64,000 bases of DNA from Scardovia wiggsiae F0424 (GTDB taxonomy: Bacteria; Actinomycetota; Actinomycetes; Actinomycetales; Bifidobacteriaceae), in assembly GCF_000269605.1 (NCBI RefSeq), contig NZ_AKCI01000001.1, forward strand, positions 496,001 to 560,000, read 5' to 3'. The translations under genes were made by a program, and so were the position numbers. Each line of letters begins with the position of its first letter. The stretch's first letter is position 1. The notes under the pieces are model-generated. The model had not been told where the DNA came from, did no database searches, and saw only the letters and a list, made by a program, of their open reading frames with translations. Of the stretch, positions 9,742 through 18,265 are shown in pieces.

Positions 9742-11958
9742 TTACCACGAGAAAAGTGATACTGTCAGCACTATTTCCCGGGGTTTCCCGCTGCCGTCCA
9801 TTATTGTGACTTTGCTGCCGGCTTCTATCGACTGGCTGCTTACTGTTTTCCCAATCCCAAGGGTATTTTTCTGGACAACTGTAAACCCCATATCTTCCAG
9901 GACAGACCGGGCGCGGGTGAAATCCATCCCGGTAACATCAGGGACAGTTACTGTTTCGGGACCTTTGGAAACTACAACGGTAACAGTGTCGTTCCAGTGG
10001 ATCTGGGCGCCTGCCTTCAGCGAGGCTGAGATAACATGGCCTTTGCCAACAGTAGAAGAATATTCCTCTTTCATCGTTACTTTCAGTTTCGCTTCATCAA
10101 GCATTGCTTTGGCTTTATTCCATTTCAGGCCTTCTATATCCGGCATGGCCACCGCTTTTTTGCCCAGGGAAAGGGCTATCTCTATCCTGGCATTATGCCT
10201 GAGGGTTTTACCAGGAGAAGGAGAGATACTGATGACAGCCCCCTTGGGGATTGTGAGCGAGTAGCTGTCTTTTGAACTGTCATGGCTGATATTGGTGAAT
10301 CCCAGCTTCTTTAAGGCTGCGAGAGGGTTTTTCCCGTTTGAAGTCTTTGGGTCAGTGATATCTGAAGGGATTGTGATCATTTTGATGCCGCGGGATACAA
10401 CTATGGTGAGATGCCCGCCCCTTTTGCTGATATGCGTCCCCGCGGTATCAGGGGAGCTGGAGATGATTTTCCCCTTGGGGACTGTATCGCTGTATGCATA
10501 GCTTGCTGTATAGGGGATCCCGGAAGACTCAAGGGCTGATCTGTAAGCAGCGAAATCGCTGTTTCTGATAGTGCAGGACTGGGTTGATGTGGTGGCGTTC
10601 GATGTGCATTGCCCGTCAGCAGCAACAGGGAGTACGTAATAACTGCCGGGGCCCGCAAAAATCCACCACAAAACTGCAGCAATGGCCGCAGCTGCGAGAA
10701 GCCCTGCTCCGATAAGTATCCGGCGGAGGCGGGAAGGTATTTTCCTGGACCTGGACAGTACGGTTTCCTGTGCTGCCGAAGTACCGGAGGGTCCGGACGA
10801 TGGGCCTGCCCCGTCTGCTGCGGGCAGGCGTCCAGTCGTGCTGCTGCGTCTGTCATGCGCTGTGTATGGAGATACGGGCGCCGGCCAGGTCGTTTCTTTC
10901 CGTGTATCCGCTGCATAGTGCGGATCCCCCGAATTACGGGATCCCCGGACTGTACGGGCTGTACTGCTGGATGCTGCTGAAGGGGTATCCGTATGCGAAG
11001 GAAGGGCAGCTTGCCTGATCTGGTGTCCAAGCTTGCCGGTCCTGGAGGGGACGTCCTTGTTCCCTGGTCCCGCTGAATACGGGATTTTAACTGCCAGCTG
11101 TGCGGGGGACAGGGAACGGGAGAGTATCCGTATCTGGCGCAGTGCTTCAGCAGCATCTTCGGGCCTGTCCTCCGGCTTCCTCGCTGCAAGGGAAGCTATA
11201 AATCCACTGAAAGTATGGGGGACGGACGGATCAATACTCTCAAGGGCCGGGACATCATCATGGACATGCCTGAATACTACAGTTACAGGGTTGCCCGATA
11301 TGAAAGGGACGTGGCCGGTGACCATTTCCCATCCCATGATCCCTACGGAGTACAGGTCAGTCTGTGTGCTGGAATAATTACTTTCAATAGTCTCCGGTGC
11401 GAGATATGACGCTGTCCCCAGAAGCATGCCTGTACTGGAAAGGGTCGCCTGGGAAGTGGCTTTTGCCAGGCCGAAATCTGTAATCTTAATAACACCCTGG
11501 GTCGCGATCATAATATTCTCAGGTTTGATATCGCGGTGGATCACATGGGACTGGTGAGCTGCCGCAAGGCCGTCCAGTACCTGCGTAAGGATGCGGATAG
11601 TATCATGGATGCTGAAATTTTTGCGGACATTCATTTCCTGGCGCAGGGTTACCCCATGGATAAGTTCCATGACCAGAAAGCTTCTGCCTTCATACATCCC
11701 TGTGTCATATACGGGGACAATATGCGGATTCGAGATAGATGCGGCTGACCGTGCCTCCCGGTGGAACCGTTCTGTATATTCTTCCGAGTGCTCTGACTGC
11801 GCCAGCCCTGCATGCATGATCTTAAGGGCGACTGTCCGCCCTAAACGGTTATCTTCAGCCTCATATACCGAAGCCATGCCGCCATCGGCGATTTTACGGA
11901 CAACAGTATAGCGGCCGGCGACTGTCCGCCCTGAAGCGCTATCTGTAGTTCCTGTCAT
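9742..11958 (-). CDS. pknB: PASTA-domain serine/threonine protein kinase
   Basis: This is a membrane receptor kinase thought to sense muropeptides or lipid II and regulate cell wall growth and division. The cytoplasmic kinase domain (residues ~17-275) has the glycine loop IADGGMASVYEA, the ATP lysine K46, HRDIKPEN (catalytic D143) and DFG at 161-163, so it should be active. A variable linker of about 130 residues rich in Ser/Thr/Pro leads to one transmembrane segment (~414-436). Four PASTA-like repeats follow (~437-524, 525-599, 600-666, 667-738). The first is atypical and holds a pair of cysteines. The usual pbpA, rodA and pstP partners are not adjacent. The neighbour upstream is a polyprenyl diphosphate synthase. 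Confidence 0.93.
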   Translation of the reverse strand: MTGTTDSASGRTVAGRYTVVRKIADGGMASVYEAEDNRLGRTVALKIMHAGLAQSEHSEEYTERFHREARSAASISNPHIVPVYDTGMYEGRSFLVMELIHGVTLRQEMNVRKNFSIHDTIRILTQVLDGLAAAHQSHVIHRDIKPENIMIATQGVIKITDFGLAKATSQATLSSTGMLLGTASYLAPETIESNYSSTQTDLYSVGIMGWEMVTGHVPFISGNPVTVVFRHVHDDVPALESIDPSVPHTFSGFIASLAARKPEDRPEDAAEALRQIRILSRSLSPAQLAVKIPYSAGPGNKDVPSRTGKLGHQIRQAALPSHTDTPSAASSSTARTVRGSRNSGDPHYAADTRKETTWPAPVSPYTAHDRRSSTTGRLPAADGAGPSSGPSGTSAAQETVLSRSRKIPSRLRRILIGAGLLAAAAIAAVLWWIFAGPGSYYVLPVAADGQCTSNATTSTQSCTIRNSDFAAYRSALESSGIPYTASYAYSDTVPKGKIISSSPDTAGTHISKRGGHLTIVVSRGIKMITIPSDITDPKTSNGKNPLAALKKLGFTNISHDSSKDSYSLTIPKGAVISISPSPGKTLRHNARIEIALSLGKKAVAMPDIEGLKWNKAKAMLDEAKLKVTMKEEYSSTVGKGHVISASLKAGAQIHWNDTVTVVVSKGPETVTVPDVTGMDFTRARSVLEDMGFTVVQKNTLGIGKTVSSQSIEAGSKVTIMDGSGKPREIVLTVSLFSW

Positions 11959-12014
11959 ATGTGCAATATTACGGTAATGTCGTGAGAATCATCGGGGCAG
12001 CAGTTATGCAGGGG

Positions 12015-13211
12015 CTATACGAACAGCCCCATAACATGTACTACTGCGCTGATGCGGCTGTCCGGGATATACAGCGCTGAAAGCCCGTCTTCCAAGGCTG
12101 AGGAAGCTTCTGTAAAGAGCCGGGATATCCTTTCCCTGGACCGTTCAATAGCCCCGCTTGATTCGAATATCCGACATACCGCAGGTATATCGTCCCGGCT
12201 GCGCCGGTTTTGTGAATAGATATTGATCAGCGTGCGGCGGTCAGATGTATCTGAAAGGCGTAAAGCATCCGACAGGAGAACAGTCCTTTTGCCTTCAAGG
12301 ATATCCCCGCCGAGGGGCTTGCCCGAGGTGCGGGACGTAACATCAATAAGGTCATCGTTGAGCTGGAAGGCAAGCCCGAGAGGCTTCCCCACAGTATGCG
12401 CCATACGGGCTGAAATTTCAGCATCAAACGCGCAGGCCAGGAATGCCAGCTGGATTGGGGCGTAAGCCGTATAGCTTGCTGTTTTCCACAGGTATGTTTC
12501 TAATGCTCCAGTTTCAATACTGTCCGGATCCGTAAGATCCAGCGATCCCATTGACAGGTCCATGATCTGCCCTGTTTCCACGCGGTGGTGCATATCAAGG
12601 AACGCAGCAGTTATTTCCTGACTGTTACTGAAAGCAAGGCCTGACCGGTGTGCTATGGCAACGCTGTCTGTAGCCAGGATGTCCCCCAGCATGATCGCCA
12701 TGCCTGTCCCGGCTGATGCGCTGTTAATGCCCGGACGGCGGGATTCCAGGGCATAGCTCAGGGCCTTATGTGCTGAAGGGGATCCTCGCCTTGTATCCGA
12801 ATCATCAATAATATCATCATGGATGAGTGCTGCAGTCTGGAAAACCTCAATTGCACAGGCAAGATCTAATGCCTGCTGCCTGCGGGTATCCGGCAGCCCC
12901 AGGCATCCGCACAGGGACAGCATCAGCAGGGCCCGCAGACGTTTTCCGCCATGTGAAGATGCTGCCGCCTGGCTCCCGGCAGCACTGAGGAAGATATCGT
13001 GGGCAGCAACGGGCGCAGACGAAGGGGGGGAGCTGTAAGGGCCGTATTTGTGCTGCTGTGATGAGACTAAATCTGTAAGCCTGGTATCTATGGATTTTTT
13101 CAGTATATCAATAGCGCCATCACTGGATGTATCGAACAGGACGGCAGTATCAGGTGCAGCAGGATTCACTCTGCCAGTGTACGCGATGCATGACACAAAT
13201 ACATAACACAA
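12015..13211 (-). CDS. Polyprenyl (geranylgeranyl-type) diphosphate synthase
   Basis: This enzyme condenses isopentenyl diphosphate units into a longer prenyl diphosphate for quinone or lipid-carrier synthesis. Motifs of the trans-prenyltransferase family are clear: GGKRLRALL near residue 88, the first aspartate-rich motif DDIIDDSDTRRG at ~132-143, and the second, NDDLID, in the C-terminal half. The first ATG gives 398 residues with a hydrophobic, unusual N-terminus (MCYVFVSC). The in-frame GTG at 13169 would remove 14 residues and is a reasonable alternative. Product chain length cannot be set with confidence from sequence. Confidence 0.88.
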   Translation of the reverse strand: MCYVFVSCIAYTGRVNPAAPDTAVLFDTSSDGAIDILKKSIDTRLTDLVSSQQHKYGPYSSPPSSAPVAAHDIFLSAAGSQAAASSHGGKRLRALLMLSLCGCLGLPDTRRQQALDLACAIEVFQTAALIHDDIIDDSDTRRGSPSAHKALSYALESRRPGINSASAGTGMAIMLGDILATDSVAIAHRSGLAFSNSQEITAAFLDMHHRVETGQIMDLSMGSLDLTDPDSIETGALETYLWKTASYTAYAPIQLAFLACAFDAEISARMAHTVGKPLGLAFQLNDDLIDVTSRTSGKPLGGDILEGKRTVLLSDALRLSDTSDRRTLINIYSQNRRSRDDIPAVCRIFESSGAIERSRERISRLFTEASSALEDGLSALYIPDSRISAVVHVMGLFV

Positions 13212-13245
13212 AGCCTTTCAGCGGGAAAGGGAAAACTGGTGTGAG

Positions 13246-13265
13246 TTCTCCACATCCGACCACAT
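13246..13265 (+). promoter_or_regulatory. Second copy of the 20-bp element seen upstream of recA
   Basis: TTCTCCACATCCGACCACAT differs at two positions from the element at 1031-1050, including one mismatch in the DnaA-box part. It lies in the divergent spacer between the polyprenyl synthase and the DUF4192 gene and reads toward the latter. Confidence 0.4.
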
Positions 13266-13348
13266 GCTTGGAATCCCTTTGCAGGTAATGCAGCATACCG
13301 CCACACTGGATCATACGGATCCATACATATATGCCAATGGAGGTAACA

Positions 13349-14038
13349 GTGGCCATAACAATATCAGAGACGGTGCTGAACAGCTTTACGGATATGCTGC
13401 ATACGGAATGCTCCCATGAGGTGCTTGACAGGTTGCGGACAGGATTGATAAGCGACCGTAAAATGGGCGGGCTTGTATGGGCTGATAAGAAATGGTTTGC
13501 CGGTCCCATCAGAAGGATGTCGCAGTTCATGGAAAGCAGCCGTGATGCCGTAGATCCCCTGACCGCTGAAGATTGCGCGCATTTTATTGTTGGCATAGCT
13601 GAAACAGCAGCTTTGCGCGATGCTGTGATCTGTTCGGCAGTCATGTGTATGGAACCGGATAAGTATGTGATGATAGCCTGCGAGCCGTATAAGGCTGCCA
13701 GTGCCCAGTTCGTCTGCGATGCCCTTGACCCGGCATTCAATGACGCCGAGATACCGCGCAGGACTCGGCAGGGCATGAGGCTTATACAGCTGATGGGGCA
13801 GTGGCCCGCCCTGCTGCCTGAAAAATACAGGACAGGGGTTCTGGCCGTTCTCGCATATGTTTCATGGTGGCTGGGAGAACCCGAGATGTCATTGGGATAT
13901 TCGCAGGAATGCCTGGGTTATGACAGTTCCTATAACCTTGCAGTTATTATGGACCAGGCTGTCAGGTGGGGAGCAATGCCGGCATGGTACAGGGAAAGCA
14001 GGAATAACAAGCCTTCAGGAAAAACACAAAGGCAGTGA
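13349..14038 (+). CDS. DUF4192 family protein
   Basis: This actinobacterial protein of unknown function is 229 residues from a GTG at 13349, which is preceded by GGAGGT at 13339-13344. An ATG at 13331 would add six residues but has no ribosome site. The C-terminal part carries the family hallmark, in which a hydrophobic helix LAVLAYVSWWLGEPEMSLGY is followed by a TPR-like turn and ends with AVRWGAMPAW. It appears shorter than many DUF4192 proteins, which are often around 300 residues or more. It lies directly upstream of the primary sigma factor gene and the promoter region carries the repeated 20-bp element. Confidence 0.75.
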   Translation: MAITISETVLNSFTDMLHTECSHEVLDRLRTGLISDRKMGGLVWADKKWFAGPIRRMSQFMESSRDAVDPLTAEDCAHFIVGIAETAALRDAVICSAVMCMEPDKYVMIACEPYKAASAQFVCDALDPAFNDAEIPRRTRQGMRLIQLMGQWPALLPEKYRTGVLAVLAYVSWWLGEPEMSLGYSQECLGYDSSYNLAVIMDQAVRWGAMPAWYRESRNNKPSGKTQRQ

Positions 14039-14137
14039 AACGGGAATAATTGTCCGAATGGTATGGTTCATTACTAAGTAGTAGTTGCACTTGCCCGAAC
14101 TATGCCTATTTTACGATGGGCCTATCCAGGAGGAAAC

Positions 14138-15919
14138 GTGGTCACCAGAAAAACAGCCGGCACAACAGTTACCCGAAAGACTGCTTCTCCAACTAAAACT
14201 GTATCCGAAAACAAACCGAAAGTAAAGGGTACAGCCAAAGAAAATGCAAAAACTAAAGGGAATGCAGCAACAGGAAAAACAGCAAAGAAAACTGCTGCAA
14301 AAGAGGTATCTGCTGCTAAAACAGCAGGTACGGCAAAAGCAAAGCCTTCTGCAAAGCCAGCTAAAGCTAAAGCTAAAAATACTGAAGCTGCTGCTAAAAA
14401 AGCCAAGGCATCCCAGCATGGTACAGCAGCGCCTTCGAAAGCTCCATCTGCGGAATCCCGGGAAACCCGGAAAACAGGAAAAAAGCAGCAGGCATCTGCG
14501 CGGAAGGCGAAAACATCAGCAAAACAGCCAGAAGCGAAGGCACGGACAGAAAAATCAGAAAAAGAGCATGCCGCAAAACCCGTCAGCAGGAAGAAGGCTG
14601 CCGAAAGCACCGCCCATGAGCCTGAACAGCATCCTGATGATACGCAGCATGAGGATATCACTGACATTGATCATGAAGATGCCGGTCTTCCCGGTTCGCT
14701 GGACGAAGATGACCTTAACGAGGGTATAGGCCCGGGGGCAGATAATTCGAATGCCCTGGACCATATTGATGACGCAGTTGAGCTGGATGAGAACGGCGAT
14801 CCCATCAGTATGGATGATGACAGCATGGAAGAGGGCCTGGAAGACAAAGAGCTTGAAGATGATGATGAAGATGCCGAACCGCAGGAGGAAAAACAGCCTA
14901 CGGAAGAAGGCGCCTTTGTTGTCAGCGAAAAAGACGATGACGAGGATGACAGTCTTACTCCAGCAGGCAACCCCAAACGGCGTGTGCTCACTACAGGTGC
15001 AACATCGGATCCTGTCAAGGACTATCTTAAACAGATAGGGCGCGTCAACCTTTTGAACGCTGAGCAGGAAGTTGACCTTTCCGAGAGGATAGAGGCCGGC
15101 CTGTATGCCCAGCACCTCCTCGATACGTCTCCTGCTGAAGACCTGACTTTCCAACGCAGGCGCGAGCTCAGATGGGCTGCTAACGACGGGAAGAAAGCCA
15201 AGGACCATCTGCTTGAAGCTAACCTGCGCCTTGTGGTATCCCTTGCTAAAAGGTACACAGGGCGGGGGATGCTTTTCCTTGACCTGATCCAGGAAGGCAA
15301 TCTCGGCCTTATTCGCGCAGTTGAAAAATTCGACTGGAAGAAAGGCTTCAAGTTCTCGACTTATGCAACATGGTGGATACGCCAGGCAATCACACGCGCA
15401 ATGGCTGACCAGGCGCGTACCATCCGTGTGCCGGTCCATATGGTGGAAGTGATCAATAAACTTTCCCGTGTACAGCGCCAGATGCTTCAGGATCTCGGGC
15501 GCGAGCCCACACCGGATGAGCTGGCCCGTGAACTTGACATGCCTGTTGAAAAGGTGCAGGAGGTTCAGAAGTACGGGCGTGAACCGATCTCACTGCATAC
15601 GCCGCTGGGTGAAGACGGCGATTCCGAATTCGGCGACCTTATCGAAGATACAGATGCCATAGCCCCCTCCGAGGCCGTCGCCTTCTCGCTGCTTCAGGAG
15701 CAGTTCAAGCAGGTACTGGAGACTTTGAGCCCGCGTGAAGCAGGTGTTATCAGGATGCGTTACGGATTGGAAGACGGGCAGCCTAAAACCCTGGACGATA
15801 TCGGGCACGTTTATGGCGTTACCCGTGAAAGGATACGGCAGATAGAATCCAAAACTATGGCAAAACTGCGCCATCCGGCACGGTCCCAGACGCTGCGCGA
15901 TTTCCTCGATCAGGAGTAG
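14138..15919 (+). CDS. sigA: Primary RNA polymerase sigma factor (RpoD/SigA)
   Basis: This is the housekeeping sigma factor that directs RNA polymerase to -10/-35 promoters. I choose the GTG at 14138 because AGGAGG sits at 14128-14133. An upstream ATG at 14102 lacks a site. The product is 593 residues. The first ~160 residues are very rich in Lys and Ala, the next ~100 are strongly acidic, and the conserved core follows. Region 1.2 begins at [16 protein letters not shown] and region 2 contains [20 protein letters not shown] and [12 protein letters not shown]. Region 3 follows, and region 4 has the [23 protein letters not shown]. All core regions are intact. Confidence 0.97.
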   Translation: MVTRKTAGTTVTRKTASPTKTVSENKPKVKGTAKENAKTKGNAATGKTAKKTAAKEVSAAKTAGTAKAKPSAKPAKAKAKNTEAAAKKAKASQHGTAAPSKAPSAESRETRKTGKKQQASARKAKTSAKQPEAKARTEKSEKEHAAKPVSRKKAAESTAHEPEQHPDDTQHEDITDIDHEDAGLPGSLDEDDLNEGIGPGADNSNALDHIDDAVELDENGDPISMDDDSMEEGLEDKELEDDDEDAEPQEEKQPTEEGAFVVSEKDDDEDDSLTPAGNPKRRVLTTGATSDPVKDYLKQIGRVNLLNAEQEVDLSERIEAGLYAQHLLDTSPAEDLTFQRRRELRWAANDGKKAKDHLLEANLRLVVSLAKRYTGRGMLFLDLIQEGNLGLIRAVEKFDWKKGFKFSTYATWWIRQAITRAMADQARTIRVPVHMVEVINKLSRVQRQMLQDLGREPTPDELARELDMPVEKVQEVQKYGREPISLHTPLGEDGDSEFGDLIEDTDAIAPSEAVAFSLLQEQFKQVLETLSPREAGVIRMRYGLEDGQPKTLDDIGHVYGVTRERIRQIESKTMAKLRHPARSQTLRDFLDQE

Positions 15920-15987
15920 GCACAGCCTGCCCCGGCCAAGGATATCTGTGCGATTCAGAATAGGCGGAGATTAACGGTATTTGACTT

Positions 15988-18192
15988 ATGGCTCAGAAGA
16001 CAACGGAAAAATATAATGCTGACAGCCTCTCAGTCCTGGAGGGACTTGATGCCGTACGCAAGCGTCCCGGCATGTATATCGGCACCACCGACAGCCAAGG
16101 GCTTATGCACTGCCTCTGGGAAATAATTGATAATTCGGTAGATGAAGCCCTTGCCGGAGCTTGCAGCCATATCGCAGTCACTCTGCATACAGACGGCTCC
16201 ATCACAGTTGCCGATAACGGCCGCGGCATCCCGGTAGATATTGAAAAAAAGACCGGGCTGTCCGGTGTGGAAGTAGTGCTGACGAAACTCCATGCAGGCG
16301 GCAAATTTGGGAATGCAGCCTATAACGCAGTCGGCGGCCTGCATGGCGTAGGATCGTCTGTTGTCAATGCGCTCAGTTCCAGGCTTGATGTAGAAGTTGA
16401 CCGCGGCGGCAAAACGTATCGTATGGAATTCCACCAGGGACATCCCGGCGTGTATGCGGATGAAGATCCCGCGAACCCTTCCCCTGATTCCGCATTCAGC
16501 CGTACCCGGAAGAACCGGCCCACTGAGCTCCGCGTCATCGGCAAATACTCAGGTAAGCATACGGGTACACGAATCAGGTACTGGGCTGATCCTGAGATAT
16601 TTAATGATACTGCGCGGTTCAATTATGACCAGCTTATCGACCGTGTGAGGCAGACCTCATTCCTTGTGCCGGGGCTGCGGATCGAAGTGGTCGATGAAAA
16701 CATTGAGGATAGTGCAGAAGGTGATAACAGGTATCCCGGCTCAGACAGTTCCCCTTCAGCTGTAATAGAAGGCATGGATATAGCTGAGGCTTCTGTCCCC
16801 GGCCATCCCAGGGTCCAGGAATTCCTCCATGAAGGCGGGGTTGCCGATTTCGTGGATTACCTGTCGCATGGCGAACCGGTAAGCGACATCTGGCATATTG
16901 AGGGTGACAGCACATATGAGGAGGAAACCCAGCGGGTAGATGCTGAGGGTGATCTCCATGCTGAAATGATCAGGCGTACCTGCCATGTTGATATCGCCTT
17001 GAGATGGGTCAATGATTATGAGACCGTGATGCGCAGTTTTGTCAATGTTGTTGAAACACCGGGCGGCGGCATGCATGCTGACGGTTTCCTGAATTCAGTG
17101 ACCCGAAATATCCGTAAAACCGTCGAGGCCAATGCCCGTAAACTTAAGGTAAACCTTAAAGACCCGTCAATGAAAGTCGAGCGTGACGATGTCCTGGCAG
17201 GGATGGTTGCGGTTGTCACTGTACGCATCGCTGAGCCTCAGTTCCAGGGGCAGACCAAGGATGTCCTCGGGACAGCCCAGGTCAAACCTATTGTTACCAG
17301 GATGTGCGATAAGCAGTTCGGCGATATGATAACCGGATCAAAGCCGGGCTTCAAGGACCAGTCCAGCCGTGTACTTGAGAAGATCGTTGGCGAAATGCAT
17401 GCCCGGGTGCAGGCCCGGAAAACTAAAGAAGTGACACGGCGGAAAAATGCCCTTGAATCGGCATCCATGCCGGCAAAGCTCTCTGACTGCCAGCCCGGCA
17501 ATGATGATATTGCAGAACTGTTTATAGTTGAAGGGGACTCTGCACTGGGGACTGCCAAAGCTGCCCGTAATTCAATGTTCCAGGCGCTGCTTCCTATCCG
17601 GGGAAAGATACTTAATGTCCAGAAGGCTTCTGTTTCGCAGATACTCGCTAATAAGGAATGCTCTGCCATCATCCAGGTCGTGGGGGCAGGGTCGGGCGCT
17701 ACTTTTGATATTTCGCAGGCCCGGTATGACAAAGTTATTATGATGACTGATGCGGATGTTGACGGAGCCCATATCCGCACACTTCTGCTTACGCTGTTCT
17801 ACCGGTATATGAGGCCGCTTGTTGAGTCAGGCCACGTTTATGCAGCTGTCCCCCCTCTGCACCGCATTGCTTTGGCCGGTAAGCGTAAAGGGGAGTACTT
17901 GTACACGTATTCCGAGGATGAGCTGAGCAGGGTACTGGGCCGGCTTGATTCTGAAGGTACGGCTTATAACGAGGATATACAGCGTTATAAGGGCCTGGGG
18001 GAAATGGATGCCGACCAGCTGGCTGATACTACGATGGATCCCAGATCCCGTCTTCTGCGCCGCATACGGCTTGAGGATGCGCGTGAAGCTTCTGAAATAT
18101 TCGATCTGCTTATGGGTGATGAAGTACCTCCGCGCCGCCAGTTCATCATTGACAACGCCGATGATTTTGACCGCGCGTCAATAGATGCCTGA
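15988..18192 (+). CDS. parE: Type IIA topoisomerase ATPase subunit (ParE / GyrB-like)
   Basis: This is the ATPase subunit of a type II topoisomerase that decatenates or relaxes DNA, working with the subunit encoded convergently just downstream. The 734-residue protein begins with KYNADSLSVLEGLDAVRKRP and has the GHKL ATP site (EIIDNSVDEALAG, DNGRGIPV, GGLHGVGSSVVNALS). The TOPRIM motifs are at ~515 (VEGDSALGTA) and ~588 (DADVDGAHIRTLL). The C-terminal QRYKGLGEMDADQL motif is complete. I call it ParE because of the neighbouring parC-like gene and the link to sigA. Gyrase itself normally sits near the origin in these bacteria. Confidence 0.93.
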   Translation: MAQKTTEKYNADSLSVLEGLDAVRKRPGMYIGTTDSQGLMHCLWEIIDNSVDEALAGACSHIAVTLHTDGSITVADNGRGIPVDIEKKTGLSGVEVVLTKLHAGGKFGNAAYNAVGGLHGVGSSVVNALSSRLDVEVDRGGKTYRMEFHQGHPGVYADEDPANPSPDSAFSRTRKNRPTELRVIGKYSGKHTGTRIRYWADPEIFNDTARFNYDQLIDRVRQTSFLVPGLRIEVVDENIEDSAEGDNRYPGSDSSPSAVIEGMDIAEASVPGHPRVQEFLHEGGVADFVDYLSHGEPVSDIWHIEGDSTYEEETQRVDAEGDLHAEMIRRTCHVDIALRWVNDYETVMRSFVNVVETPGGGMHADGFLNSVTRNIRKTVEANARKLKVNLKDPSMKVERDDVLAGMVAVVTVRIAEPQFQGQTKDVLGTAQVKPIVTRMCDKQFGDMITGSKPGFKDQSSRVLEKIVGEMHARVQARKTKEVTRRKNALESASMPAKLSDCQPGNDDIAELFIVEGDSALGTAKAARNSMFQALLPIRGKILNVQKASVSQILANKECSAIIQVVGAGSGATFDISQARYDKVIMMTDADVDGAHIRTLLLTLFYRYMRPLVESGHVYAAVPPLHRIALAGKRKGEYLYTYSEDELSRVLGRLDSEGTAYNEDIQRYKGLGEMDADQLADTTMDPRSRLLRRIRLEDAREASEIFDLLMGDEVPPRRQFIIDNADDFDRASIDA

Positions 18193-18265
18193 AGCGCTGA
18201 GGCCGGCCGGTATCCTGTGCACGGGTGCTGCGGATTTTTGTGTATATCCAGTGTCTGAATGTATA

